Below are positions 18,695 to 28,201 of a stretch of DNA of 64,000 nt, one piece after another; the first letter of the stretch is position 1; each line of letters begins with the position of its first letter. Below the pieces are notes generated by a model. That model was not told the DNA's origin, did not search any database, and worked only from the letters and a program-made list of their open reading frames with translations. A program made the position numbers and the translations under genes. The DNA is taken from assembly GCF_030409945.1 (NCBI RefSeq), contig NZ_JAUFQV010000019.1:27481-91480 (forward strand), in the 5' to 3' direction. Source of the DNA: Vibrio tapetis subsp. quintayensis. Its GTDB lineage: Bacteria > Pseudomonadota > Gammaproteobacteria > Enterobacterales > Vibrionaceae.

Positions 18695-20819
18695 CTCTTT
18701 ATCTACGTTCGCTCGACAATTCTTATTACTTATCGCCACCATGTTTTTTGCATTCACTTGCTTTGCCGAAACTACGAATAACGAGAGTAATCAACAAACC
18801 GTACAAATTGGCGACTTAGTCCAAGTTAATCTACCCGGTGAAAGCAGCTTAAACAAAAGTTTTCAGGTTGATAAACGCGGCCGTATCACACTACCCGAAA
18901 TTGGCCCTATTTTGGTCGCAGGCTACAACGACCAGCAATTAGAACAAATCGTTAAAGGTGCTCTGGGTCAAATGTTTCGCGATCTATCCAGCGCAAAAGT
19001 GTACGTAACGAAACGTCAGATACTGGTCTCGATTCAAGGTTATGTGGAATCGCCTGGTGAATACACATTAGCAGAGGGAGCGAGCATCCAAATGGCGCTG
19101 TATGCGGCTGGTGGGCTGCGCTCCGGGGCACAGCTCAACGCCATGATCCTGAAACGCAATAAAGACCAGACAAAATTCAATTACAAAAAGTTCTTAGACA
19201 GCGGTAACGACAGTGACTTGCCACAACTGCGTTCGCTCGACACTTTATTCATTCCTGCCTCTCCACTTGTCGGCAATATCGAGCAAGAATTTGACGCGGC
19301 TAAACTCGCCAATGCCGGTGACAGTGCTGATGCTCGTCAAGCCATTAAAGTGTTCGGTGAAGTTAACGCCCCCGGGTCGTTTAGTTACAAAGAAGGGACA
19401 AATCTCGTTGACGTATTGATGCGTTCTGGTGGCGTTACACGTTATGCAGGCGTCGAGCAGATCCGTGTGATCACCAACAATTCCCCAACTCTGTTTAATC
19501 TTAAGCGTTACTTAGATACTGGCGACGCTTCAATGCTTCCAGCCCTGACGCCTGGCTCGACTATCTTTGTACCTATGATGGAAGAAGAGATTAAATCCGG
19601 CGCCAACATGGTCTACATCATGGGTGAAGTGGCGAACCCAGGAGCGTTTGAGGGCAAAAAAGGCGCTACGTTTATGGATATTTTGGCCAATGCAGGTGGC
19701 CCTACCCGCTTTGCTGAATCTCGCCAAATTAGAGTATTAAAATCAACAGGGCAAGTGATCAAGTTCGACTTAACCGCTTACACGGAGGGGTTAACTGGCG
19801 CGCAACCACCAGCGATACAATCAGGTGACGCTATATTTGTTCCTGAAAAAACCGACATGAACGAGAAGTCTTGGTTGAAAATAGCGCCAAACCGCGCCGT
19901 CAGCGTTATTGGAGAAGTGGTACGCCCGGGCCGCATTGAATGGTCAGATGAAATGAACCTAATGGATCTACTAGCTCATGTTGGTGGCCCGACACTAAGA
20001 GCCGATACAACGAAAATCGAAGTTGTCTCTGGCAACCGTAAGATGGTGGTGTTCAATTTGGACGAATACATCATTGGTGGCGCGCAGGTATCAAATTTGC
20101 CCGTGATTACTTCTGGTGCCATCGTTCGCGTACATGACTTACCTCAAGATCCATCTGACAACAAATCTCAGTGGGTTCGCCAAAGCTCTGACGCTTCAAT
20201 CTACGTTTTTGGCCAAGTAAACGCACCGGGCCGCTATCGTTTTACTAATCAAATGCACTTTCTAGACATTCTTTCAGCGGCTGATGGCCCAACAAAAGAC
20301 GCCGACATACACAACATTCGCATTACCCACAGAGACAAAACCTATTCACAGGTGAGCAAACTGAACCTGTCTTTGTATTTCGAAACAGGCGATGAATCAT
20401 TACTGCCGCATGTAAAAACAGGCGACACCATTTATATTCCAGAAAAAGACAAAAACTGGCTAGACCGTTCTAAAGAATCGACCGTTCGAATCTTAGGTGC
20501 CATCAACAAACCTGGCCGCTATGTCTTTAACGACAACATGACCATACTTGACCTACTCGCAGAAGCCGGTGGCCCAAGGGAAAGTGCCTATCTTGAAAAA
20601 ATCAGTGTCGTGAATATGTCTTGCTGCCAAGGACAAGCCAGAACCTTTGACTTGATTGAATTTAGCAAAACAGCGGATTTCTACCAACTGCCAGTCTTGC
20701 GCGCAGGTGACACCATTTACATTCCGGATCAAAGTGAAAGCCTATTAGAAAAAGCGCGTCAAGGGTTAACCGACGTCTTACAACTGACCACGACTATTGT
20801 ATTGATAGGAGCACTGTAA
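18681..20819 (+). CDS. sypC: SypC, polysaccharide export protein with six SLBB domains
   Basis: A 712-residue Wza-type outer-membrane export protein. A signal peptide (about residues 1-30, ending FTCFA) is followed by a polysaccharide export domain (about 35-115) and six SLBB units, each with a VxGxVxxPGxY-like strand and ending near DTIFIP or DTIYIP. A hydrophobic tail (LTDVLQLTTTIVLIGAL) could form the outer-membrane helix barrel. Wza has fewer such units, so the periplasmic tube may be long. The start was placed at ATG 18681 because GGGAGG (18670-18675) precedes it; a longer frame from 18639 lies inside sypB. The stop overlaps the sypD start (TAATG). Confidence 0.9.
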   Translation: MIVTNSLSTFARQFLLLIATMFFAFTCFAETTNNESNQQTVQIGDLVQVNLPGESSLNKSFQVDKRGRITLPEIGPILVAGYNDQQLEQIVKGALGQMFRDLSSAKVYVTKRQILVSIQGYVESPGEYTLAEGASIQMALYAAGGLRSGAQLNAMILKRNKDQTKFNYKKFLDSGNDSDLPQLRSLDTLFIPASPLVGNIEQEFDAAKLANAGDSADARQAIKVFGEVNAPGSFSYKEGTNLVDVLMRSGGVTRYAGVEQIRVITNNSPTLFNLKRYLDTGDASMLPALTPGSTIFVPMMEEEIKSGANMVYIMGEVANPGAFEGKKGATFMDILANAGGPTRFAESRQIRVLKSTGQVIKFDLTAYTEGLTGAQPPAIQSGDAIFVPEKTDMNEKSWLKIAPNRAVSVIGEVVRPGRIEWSDEMNLMDLLAHVGGPTLRADTTKIEVVSGNRKMVVFNLDEYIIGGAQVSNLPVITSGAIVRVHDLPQDPSDNKSQWVRQSSDASIYVFGQVNAPGRYRFTNQMHFLDILSAADGPTKDADIHNIRITHRDKTYSQVSKLNLSLYFETGDESLLPHVKTGDTIYIPEKDKNWLDRSKESTVRILGAINKPGRYVFNDNMTILDLLAEAGGPRESAYLEKISVVNMSCCQGQARTFDLIEFSKTADFYQLPVLRAGDTIYIPDQSESLLEKARQGLTDVLQLTTTIVLIGAL

Positions 20820-21508
20820 TGATGATTCCCTCGACCCACGCTGAAATCGAACAGCTATACCTCGCGGCTGAGCTCGCTGAATGTCGTTCTCTGTGCATCA
20901 CCGCTTGCAACTCAGGTGACGGCGTAACATCATTTGCATCGGCCTTGGCTGAGCGTTACCTACTCGCGGGCCATAGCACCCTTTTAGTTGACTTAAACAT
21001 GTTCAACCCCGCTTTTCGAAATATTGAGATTAATGTAGGCGAAAGCGCCGAAGAGTGGATTGAGCACGAGAGCAGCCACAAATTGTTCGTTGGGTTACCT
21101 GTCCCCAACGACCGCTCAACTCAATTAGCGTATAAAGACCCAAAGAACATGCAGTTAGCTGTAACCAAGTGGCTAGAGAAATACGACCGCGTCATTGTCG
21201 ACACTTCACCGTTATTGCAAGTTAACCGTGGCAATATTCCGGCACAAAGTGTTGCCAGTGCCTGCGATGAAACGATTTTGGTCACACTCGGCAGCGCAAC
21301 CAATGCCAACCAGGTGAGCCAAGCCATGACCATGTTGAGTGCAGGCAAAACCCACGTACTAGGTTGTGTTCTTAACTTAAGAGACCAGCCAACGCTTGCA
21401 GAGGAATTAAGTCGAGAAGTACAACGTGTGAAATTCATACCAAAAACATGGCGGGATAAAATGTCCAAATCGTTGATGAAAAACGCATTTTTGAATTTAC
21501 CTGTCTAG
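20819..21508 (+). CDS. sypD: SypD, CpsD/Wzc-like cytoplasmic ATPase
   Basis: A 229-residue protein of the bacterial tyrosine kinase / MinD-like fold. It would pair with the membrane chain-length protein SypO. Walker A' (LLVDLNMFNPAF) and Walker B (RVIVDTSPLL) are clear. The P-loop, however, reads NSGDGVTSF (residues 31-39): Val36 stands where the family has the invariant lysine. The C-terminus lacks the tyrosine cluster found in Wzc or CapB, so tyrosine autophosphorylation is doubtful. A second in-frame ATG at 20822 is equally possible. In V. fischeri sypE would follow; here 71 bases lead straight to sypF. Confidence 0.87.
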   Translation: MMIPSTHAEIEQLYLAAELAECRSLCITACNSGDGVTSFASALAERYLLAGHSTLLVDLNMFNPAFRNIEINVGESAEEWIEHESSHKLFVGLPVPNDRSTQLAYKDPKNMQLAVTKWLEKYDRVIVDTSPLLQVNRGNIPAQSVASACDETILVTLGSATNANQVSQAMTMLSAGKTHVLGCVLNLRDQPTLAEELSREVQRVKFIPKTWRDKMSKSLMKNAFLNLPV

Positions 21509-21579
21509 TGCTTATTTAAAACTAGGCTATGCTTAACTAGAGGCAACAATTTGAAAAAAAAGTCACATCAAGGAAGACT

Positions 21580-24000
21580 ATGACATTTGTAACCAAAACT
21601 ATTTTGGGCATTGCCATTATACAGATCGCTCTTTTGATGATCTTAGTGTTCAGCTCTATCTCTTTTCTCTCGACATCCAATGAAAAACAACTGATCCAAC
21701 GTGCTAACGCCAACGCGTCTATGTTTGTTCACGCCAGTACCAACGCCGTCTTATCGATGGATTTTGCAACCATAGATGATCTCGTCAACGACATCATGGC
21801 GCAAGAAGATGTTTTATATGTGCGCATTACTTACCAAGGCAAAGTTCTTGCGGTTGGCGGCGATAACCTACTGCTCAGCGAAATATCAAATGTCGACCAA
21901 GATTTGTCTTCTATTGATGACAGCGTATTCGATATCCGCGTACCGATCAGAGAAAACGACATCGTTTATGGCCATGTCGACATGGGGTTTGGTACATCAG
22001 CACTGAAGCAAATGTTGGCCCAAGCGCAGAAATCCATCATCGGAATTGCCAGCTTAGAAATTCTCTTGGTGGTCTTCTTCTCGTTCGTACTCGGCACTTA
22101 TCTCGCTAAGAATCTCACTCGTTTAACGAACGTCGCTCATACCTTAAGCAAAAAAGGCCCTGGCTATGAACTTCGGTTAGACCGGACCGATCAACTCGGC
22201 GATGTGGCTGACGCGTTCGATGATATGTCTCGTAACCTTGAACAAAGCTACCAAGAGTTAAGACAAGCGAGAATTGAAGCAGAAAACGCCAACGAGTCTA
22301 AAAGCCGCTTCCTAGCCTCAATGTCACATGAAATCAGAACGCCAATGAACGGTGTCCTTGGCTTGCTGTCATTGCTTGAAGAAACCAAACTGACGCAAGA
22401 GCAGCAAAAACTGCTTAAAACAGCCACGGAATCCGGCGAGTTTTTGCTCTCCATAATCAATGACATTCTCGACTTCTCTCGTATGGAAGCGAACACATTG
22501 ATCTTGGAGCGAGACGCATTCGATTTTCACGCGTGTGTGTCTAATGTTGTCAGTAGCTTTGAACCTCTCGCCAAAGAAAAAGCACTGATCCTAAATTGCA
22601 CAATCAAGCCGCAGGTACCGGAATTCGTTTACGGTGATGCCAATCGCTATCGCCAAATATTGTTTAATTTACTCGCGAATGCATTCAAATTTACTCCGCA
22701 TGGCAGCGTAAGCGTCGAAATAGACGCTAAAAAAACATCCGACCAACGCTTCTCTGTGTCGTGTGCGGTAATTGATACAGGTGTGGGTGTTGAGCAAGAA
22801 GCGCAAAGTTATCTATTCGATGAATTTACCATGGTCGACCAAACTTATTCTCGTTCACAAGAAGGCTCTGGGTTAGGGCTAGCAATCTGTAAAAGACTGG
22901 CATTCTTAATGGATGGTGAAATATCGGTTTCAAGTACGGTCGACGTTGGCAGCCGTTTTGAATTTCAGGTATCTCTTGAAACATCCGCCCAACCGTTAGT
23001 TCCTGTAAACCACAACCACAGAAACGACGATCTTCCAGAGTCGATACTCGCTGCCCGTGTACTTGTCGCTGAAGATAACAAAGCCAACCAGTTGGTGATC
23101 AAGAACTTATTTTCTCATGCTGGTATCAATATTGATCTTGCAGAGAATGGCCAACAAGCCTTAGAGTTAATTCAACTTCATGACTATGACATTGTATTCA
23201 TGGATATTTCCATGCCGGAAATGGATGGTATAGAAGCCTGTCAGCACATTCGTTTAATGACTGACGAAGCCAAAGCACAGTTGCCCATCGTTGCCCTAAC
23301 CGCTCATGCTTTATCAGGTGATAAAGAAAACTTTTTGGGCATTGGCATGACCGACTATCTTTCAAAACCGGTTAGAAAAAGCCAGCTCATTGATGTGCTG
23401 CATAAATACCTATTACCCAATGGGGAAATAGCGACTATCCCTCACATTGTCTCTAAAGGCCCATCATCGCTTACTTCACATTCAGTAGAAGATGAATCAC
23501 TAATGAAAGAACACTTAGCTATGCCAATAGAAATGAAGCCCACAGCAACTAAGTCAGCAAAAGCAATGCACACCGAACCGAGTCTCAATAACCATAGCCT
23601 TGACGATCACAAGCTCGAAGCAAGGGCGGATAATGAGGATGACATTGCCATTGTTGACGAAGCAATTTTAGAACAAATGATCGAAGACACGAGCCTGGAG
23701 GTATTGCCTATACTTGTAGAGCATTACATCGAAGAAACGAACTTACGTGTTGATAAAGTCATTCAAGCGTTAAGCTCTGGAGATTCAGACGCGCTTGAAT
23801 TTGAATCACACACGTTAGGAAGTGCCTCCTTAGCATTAGGAAACCGCAAATTATCCGATCTTGCTCGAGCCATCGAAAAAGAATGCCGTGAAGGTGATGC
23901 CGTCAAAGCGCTCACTTTAGGCAAAGAGCTTCCTGAACTGGCGAAAACATCGCTGGCGGCCTTAGTTAAGTACAGCGAACAAAAATTGGCCCAAGGATAG
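21580..24000 (+). CDS. sypF: SypF, hybrid sensor kinase/phosphatase
   Basis: An 806-residue inner-membrane phosphorelay kinase. Two membrane helices (about residues 5-30 and 152-175) bracket a periplasmic sensor of about 120 residues. HAMP follows, then HisKA with His250 (HEIRTPMNG), an ATPase domain (DTGVGVEQE, GSGLGLAI), a receiver with Asp542 (VFMDISMPEMDG), a Ser/Lys-rich linker, and an HPt domain with His744 (ESHTLGSAS). In V. fischeri SypF controls SypG (and SypE) and its HPt is the key donor. AAGGAAGACT precedes the ATG. Its usual second target, SypE, is not encoded here, so SypG is the only cognate regulator visible. Confidence 0.92.
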   Translation: MTFVTKTILGIAIIQIALLMILVFSSISFLSTSNEKQLIQRANANASMFVHASTNAVLSMDFATIDDLVNDIMAQEDVLYVRITYQGKVLAVGGDNLLLSEISNVDQDLSSIDDSVFDIRVPIRENDIVYGHVDMGFGTSALKQMLAQAQKSIIGIASLEILLVVFFSFVLGTYLAKNLTRLTNVAHTLSKKGPGYELRLDRTDQLGDVADAFDDMSRNLEQSYQELRQARIEAENANESKSRFLASMSHEIRTPMNGVLGLLSLLEETKLTQEQQKLLKTATESGEFLLSIINDILDFSRMEANTLILERDAFDFHACVSNVVSSFEPLAKEKALILNCTIKPQVPEFVYGDANRYRQILFNLLANAFKFTPHGSVSVEIDAKKTSDQRFSVSCAVIDTGVGVEQEAQSYLFDEFTMVDQTYSRSQEGSGLGLAICKRLAFLMDGEISVSSTVDVGSRFEFQVSLETSAQPLVPVNHNHRNDDLPESILAARVLVAEDNKANQLVIKNLFSHAGINIDLAENGQQALELIQLHDYDIVFMDISMPEMDGIEACQHIRLMTDEAKAQLPIVALTAHALSGDKENFLGIGMTDYLSKPVRKSQLIDVLHKYLLPNGEIATIPHIVSKGPSSLTSHSVEDESLMKEHLAMPIEMKPTATKSAKAMHTEPSLNNHSLDDHKLEARADNEDDIAIVDEAILEQMIEDTSLEVLPILVEHYIEETNLRVDKVIQALSSGDSDALEFESHTLGSASLALGNRKLSDLARAIEKECREGDAVKALTLGKELPELAKTSLAALVKYSEQKLAQG

Positions 24001-24140
24001 CGACCATGAACACCAACAAGAATGGTACTTGCTAACAGTTTTCATAAAAATCGACAACAATTCCATCATTTAGCTCGAAATATTTATCAATAAGTTTCAT
24101 AGTATTAAACATCAGCTAGGAAAACAGACAGGATGTGATT

Positions 24141-25691
24141 ATGCGACCAAAAGTGTTGCTTGTTGAGGACTCGACCTCACTGGCTATTTTATATAAGCAG
24201 TACGTAAAAGATGAGCCCTATGATCTCTTCCATGTTGAAACAGGGCGAGATGCGAAAGACTTCATCGAACGTAACGTACCGCAGTTAGTTATTTTGGACC
24301 TAAAACTGCCTGATATGTCCGGAGAGGACATTCTCGACTGGATAAAAGAGAACCAAATTCCAAGTTCTGTCGTCATCGCTACAGCGCACGGTTCAGTTGA
24401 TATCGCCGTTGGGCTTATCCAAAAAGGAGCCGAAGACTTCCTTGAAAAGCCGATTAAAGCCGACCGCCTAAAAACGTCTGTCACATTACACCTCAAGCGA
24501 GCCAAGCTTGAACACCTTGTAGAAAGTCTTGAAAGTAAACTAGATCGAACTCGATTCCACGGGTTCATTGGCTCAAGCCTTCCAATGCAAACCGTGTATC
24601 AAACCATCGATGCTGTCGCGCCAACAACGGCCAGTGTTTTCATTTGTGGCGAAAGTGGTACAGGTAAAGAAGTGTGTGCCGAAGCCATTCATAAAGAAAG
24701 CCAGCGTAAAGACAAACCGTTTGTTGCCATTAACTGTGGTGCCATCCCCAGAGACCTAATGGAGAGTGAGATTTTCGGTCACGTTAAAGGCGCATTCACT
24801 GGCGCAACAACAGACCGTAAAGGTGCGGCAATGCAAGCAAACGGCGGCACATTATTCTTAGATGAATTGTGTGAAATGGAACTGGAAATGCAGAAAAAGC
24901 TGCTGCGTTTTCTGCAAACCGGCACCTTTACCCCTCTTGGTGGTAGCCGAGAAGTAAAAGTAGACGTACGTATTATCTGTGCAACCAACCGAGATCCACT
25001 ACTCGAAGTTGAAGAAGGCCGATTCAGAGAAGACTTATATTACCGCGTACACGTGATTCCGATTGATATGCCACCACTGCGCGAACGAGGAAAAGACATC
25101 GCCAACTTGGCAAAACACTTCCTTAAAATGTACGCCAAACAAGATAAGAAAAGATTCACTGGTTTCCAACCCGATGCCGAAGCTTTGTTAACTCGCTACC
25201 CTTGGCCTGGAAACGTTCGTCAATTACAAAATATCATTCGAAATATAGTGGTACTTAATGACGAACCGCAAGTATCTATCGCGCACATTCCGGCTCCGGT
25301 TAATGGCCCTGCGCGTAAAACTCAGGCAACCTCTAGCAGGCACGCATCACCCATTCATGTTCGCCAACCACAAGAAAGCGTCCCTCCAGCGAATCTCTCT
25401 ACGCCAGCGAATCTCTCTATGCCAGAGAGTTCGATGCCAGTAAGTACGGCACCTGTTGAAGCGGTAGTACCACACTTATCTGATCAAGGCGCTGCAACAC
25501 AAAGCCAAGATGGAATGCCAAATACAGACGTGAAACCAATGTGGCAGGTAGAGCGCGAAACCATCCAAAATGCCATTAATCTTTGTGACGGCAATGTGCT
25601 CAACGCCGCTGTTCTACTCGATTTAAGCCCATCTACGGTTTACCGTAAGAAGCAAGCATGGGAAGCGGAAGATGACATTAAGCAAGCGTGA
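24141..25691 (+). CDS. sypG: SypG, sigma-54-dependent response regulator
   Basis: A 516-residue NtrC-type activator. The receiver has Asp53 (VILDLKLPD), the same number as in V. fischeri SypG. The AAA+ domain has Walker A GESGTGKE and the sigma-54 contact loop GAFTGA. A proline/serine-rich linker of about 90 residues contains an 18-base tandem duplication (25386-25421). A Fis-type helix-turn-helix ends the protein (NVLNAAVLLDLSPSTVYRKK). It should bind the TTCTCA-type sites before sypA and sypI. The ATG at 24141 was chosen because AGGA lies seven bases upstream; GTG 24135 is less likely. The end overlaps sypH by 20 bases. Confidence 0.93.
   Translation: MRPKVLLVEDSTSLAILYKQYVKDEPYDLFHVETGRDAKDFIERNVPQLVILDLKLPDMSGEDILDWIKENQIPSSVVIATAHGSVDIAVGLIQKGAEDFLEKPIKADRLKTSVTLHLKRAKLEHLVESLESKLDRTRFHGFIGSSLPMQTVYQTIDAVAPTTASVFICGESGTGKEVCAEAIHKESQRKDKPFVAINCGAIPRDLMESEIFGHVKGAFTGATTDRKGAAMQANGGTLFLDELCEMELEMQKKLLRFLQTGTFTPLGGSREVKVDVRIICATNRDPLLEVEEGRFREDLYYRVHVIPIDMPPLRERGKDIANLAKHFLKMYAKQDKKRFTGFQPDAEALLTRYPWPGNVRQLQNIIRNIVVLNDEPQVSIAHIPAPVNGPARKTQATSSRHASPIHVRQPQESVPPANLSTPANLSMPESSMPVSTAPVEAVVPHLSDQGAATQSQDGMPNTDVKPMWQVERETIQNAINLCDGNVLNAAVLLDLSPSTVYRKKQAWEAEDDIKQA
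25386..25421 (+). repeat. 18-base tandem duplication in the sypG linker
   Basis: Two adjacent copies of CCAGCGAATCTCTCTAYG with one mismatch. They encode PANLST/PANLSM in the linker between the AAA+ and DNA-binding domains and keep the frame. Confidence 0.9.
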
Positions 25692-26742
25692 TCGTCACAT
25701 CCCCAAAGAAAATGAAATATGGCTGTTAATCGACAGCCTAACTTTTGGTGGAATAGAGACACACGTTTTAGAGTTATCTTATGGTTTGAGTCAATTCGGT
25801 CATTCCGTCCGGGTCGTATTCGTCACTCAATACGACCACGCTTCTCCCCTGATCGACCGCCTGCAAATGGCCAATATTCAGTACTCTTACCTCTATCAAA
25901 TCAGTGGCTCTACAAAACGCTTGAACCCGCTTTACGCATTGTCTCGAGCCGTTGGTATTCATAAGCCAAAACTGGTTCACGCTCATGGTTATAAAGCCAG
26001 TATTTTGAGTAAGCTCATTAAACTTACGCCGGCAGGAAGTAAAGTCGAACAATTCACCACGTTTCATGCCGGTGAGACGCCATCAGGCAAGGTAAAGCTA
26101 TATGACGCACTTGACCGTTATAGTGCGTTTGTCTCGAAAGCGAATTTTGCTGTTAGCCAATTGGTTCAGGACAAAGTCAAAGCGAAATCCGTGGTACTCA
26201 ATAACTTCATTTCAACCGACAAGCTACACCTAAGTGAAGGAGAGCAAATCGCCTTTGTTGGCCGACTGAGCCACGAAAAAGGGCCAGACCGTTTTGTTGA
26301 CCTCGCCATTCAGTTTCCTTACTTGGCCTTCCACGTCTACGGTTCTGGTCCAATGGAAACCGAGCTACTCGATAGAGGGGAGCCAAATATTGTCTACCAT
26401 GGTCATCAAAACAACATGACACGTGTTTGGGAGGCCGTGGGTATATTGGTCATCAGCTCTCGTTTTGAGGGCCTACCAATGGCTGCTCTTGAAGCCATGG
26501 CGCGAGGCATTCCTGTTGTCGCTATGAATGTGGGCGCTTTAAGTACCCTAGTCAATCATGGCGTCAATGGCTGGATTGCAGATTCTGAAGATGAACTGTC
26601 AACTTGCCTGATGGAGTGGCTACAAATGTCTCGTAGTCAGCAGCATGAAATCGCTATCAATGCCTGCAATACCATCACTCAGAACTACTCTAGCCAAGCT
26701 ATCATTCCGCAAGTATTGCGTCATTATCAAATCGCCAACTAG
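25672..26742 (+). CDS. sypH: SypH, family 4 glycosyltransferase
   Basis: A 356-residue GT-B fold glycosyltransferase that would add a sugar to the lipid-linked syp repeat on the cytoplasmic face. The N-terminal glycine loop (TFGGIETHVLELS), the motif FVGRLSHEKGPDRF, and the donor-binding block SRFEGLPMAALEAMARGIPVV with its ExxxxxxxE pattern are clear. The first codons overlap the sypG end, which is consistent with cotranscription from the A unit or a sypG promoter. AGGAAG-like bases precede the ATG. The sugar donor is unknown. Confidence 0.9.
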   Translation: MTLSKRDRHIPKENEIWLLIDSLTFGGIETHVLELSYGLSQFGHSVRVVFVTQYDHASPLIDRLQMANIQYSYLYQISGSTKRLNPLYALSRAVGIHKPKLVHAHGYKASILSKLIKLTPAGSKVEQFTTFHAGETPSGKVKLYDALDRYSAFVSKANFAVSQLVQDKVKAKSVVLNNFISTDKLHLSEGEQIAFVGRLSHEKGPDRFVDLAIQFPYLAFHVYGSGPMETELLDRGEPNIVYHGHQNNMTRVWEAVGILVISSRFEGLPMAALEAMARGIPVVAMNVGALSTLVNHGVNGWIADSEDELSTCLMEWLQMSRSQQHEIAINACNTITQNYSSQAIIPQVLRHYQIAN

Positions 26743-26777
26743 GTACTTCAACAGCATTTCTCTTTTGTCTATTCTGA

Positions 26778-26792
26778 TTCTCATATTGAGAA
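26778..26792. promoter_or_regulatory. SypG-type enhancer upstream of sypI
   Basis: TTCTCATATTGAGAA fits TTCTCANNNTGMDWN on both strands because its six-base arms are a perfect palindrome around TAT. It ends 69 bases before the sypI -24 element. Confidence 0.7.
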
Positions 26793-26861
26793 AGTAAACA
26801 AATCCGGCAATGAAAAATATAAAACTCAATTAAAAACAACAAATTAAAATAATTATAAATT

Positions 26862-26877
26862 TGGCACTGCGTTTGCA
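26862..26877 (+). promoter_or_regulatory. Sigma-54 promoter of sypI
   Basis: TGGCACTGCGTTTGCA matches the TGGCAC-N5-TTGC consensus exactly. Predicted start near 26888, 25 bases before the sypI ATG. Confidence 0.9.
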
Positions 26878-26913
26878 ATATCTCTATCATTCAGGACGAA
26901 TAGGAAGAGAGCG

Positions 26914-28200
26914 ATGCAAAATAAACACAATATATTATACGTACATTACGGTGATAATTGGTTGCGCGGCAGTGAGCATTGCCTAATCAACCTATTGAGC
27001 GAGCTAGATCGTCGCCAGTATCGTCCTTTTTTGTGGACTAACAACCCAGCACTCCACCATGTGGCACTTCGAAATGATGTTCAATCTAAGCTAGATATCT
27101 TTCCAATACTATTGGGTTGGTCAAACAGCCGTTTCAACGTAATGGGCTGGTTGAAGTTGATTCAACATGGTTTGAAAATGGTAAAAGAAAACCGTATTGA
27201 CATTATTCACGTTAACAGCGGAGCACCATGCCAGTGGATGTGCTTCGTAGGCCGTTTAGCGGGCATTCCCGTTGTCACGCAACTGCACAGTGATTACCCG
27301 CTTCGAGACCGCTTAACGCTTGGCCTGCATCTCTCTCCTCGAATCATTACCGTTAGTAAAGCCATCAGTACCAATCTAATTCAAGACGGCTATCCAGCCG
27401 ATCAACTGAGTGTTGTTCACAATGGCATCGATACTGGCATCGCTCCATCATCGTCGATTGAGCAGGCCCCCCTCAGCAATGCGTCAACGTTACGAAAATC
27501 CGTATACGTTGAACAAGCAGTAAACGTAAGACAAAAGTTAAACATTGCAGATAACGCAACGGTCTTTGTAACCGTTGGGTCTCTCATTCACCGCAAGGGA
27601 GTCGACCGTGTCATCAACGCCCTGTTCGAATTGCACGACAAACACCCAAACTTGCACCTTGTTGTGATTGGTGAAGGCGATGAAAAGGAAACGCTGAAAA
27701 GTCACGCAAAAGCACTAGAACTTAACAATCGCATTCATTTTGTTGGTGAACAAGACAACGTTCACAGTTGGTTAACTGGCGGAGTCGATGGTTTTATTAG
27801 TGCAGCACGCAGTGAAGCTTTTGGGTTGGTAGTTGCTGAAGCGGGCATGGCTCAATTGCCAATCATTGCACCACATACCGGCGGCATTCCAGAAATAATC
27901 ACTGATGGGCAAACCGGCATTTTATATTCGAATACCGCAGAGTTTGGCTTAACCGATGCTATCAAGACATTCTTGGATAACCAAACCAACCCTAGCCAAC
28001 CGAATCAAGTCATGGCAATGAATGCACTACAGCACATCAAAAATGAATTTACACTCAACATCAATTACCAAAAAATTGAGGCGATTTATCAAAAAGCGCT
28101 TAATGAAAATAAAAATCTAACCGGTGAATCTCAACCATCTTGGTTTAGTGGGCTACGTCCACTGCGTCGACTGCCTAATACACTGATGATGAGAGGGTAA
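26914..28200 (+). CDS. sypI: SypI, family 4 glycosyltransferase
   Basis: A 428-residue GT-B glycosyltransferase. An N-terminal acceptor domain (GSEHCLINLLSELDRR, then INVNSGAPCQW-like region near residue 100) is followed by FVTVGSLIHRKGVDRVINAL, given here as start and end of the GT4 beta-strand motif. The donor site reads SEAFGLVVAEAGMAQLPIIA. It is the first gene of the I-J-K-L unit, behind a consensus sigma-54 promoter. AGGAAGAG lies just upstream of the ATG. The stop is one base before sypJ. The C-terminal 30 residues are basic and may help membrane contact. Confidence 0.9.
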   Translation: MQNKHNILYVHYGDNWLRGSEHCLINLLSELDRRQYRPFLWTNNPALHHVALRNDVQSKLDIFPILLGWSNSRFNVMGWLKLIQHGLKMVKENRIDIIHVNSGAPCQWMCFVGRLAGIPVVTQLHSDYPLRDRLTLGLHLSPRIITVSKAISTNLIQDGYPADQLSVVHNGIDTGIAPSSSIEQAPLSNASTLRKSVYVEQAVNVRQKLNIADNATVFVTVGSLIHRKGVDRVINALFELHDKHPNLHLVVIGEGDEKETLKSHAKALELNNRIHFVGEQDNVHSWLTGGVDGFISAARSEAFGLVVAEAGMAQLPIIAPHTGGIPEIITDGQTGILYSNTAEFGLTDAIKTFLDNQTNPSQPNQVMAMNALQHIKNEFTLNINYQKIEAIYQKALNENKNLTGESQPSWFSGLRPLRRLPNTLMMRG

Positions 28201-28201
28201 T

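Noticed and set aside
21121..21468. 115-codon minus-strand frame in sypD
   Set aside because: Shadow frame; the plus-strand gene has clear Walker motifs and operon spacing.
23109..23125. TTCTCATGCTGGTAT in sypF as a SypG site
   Set aside because: The consensus needs A or C after TG; it is in coding sequence with no promoter nearby.
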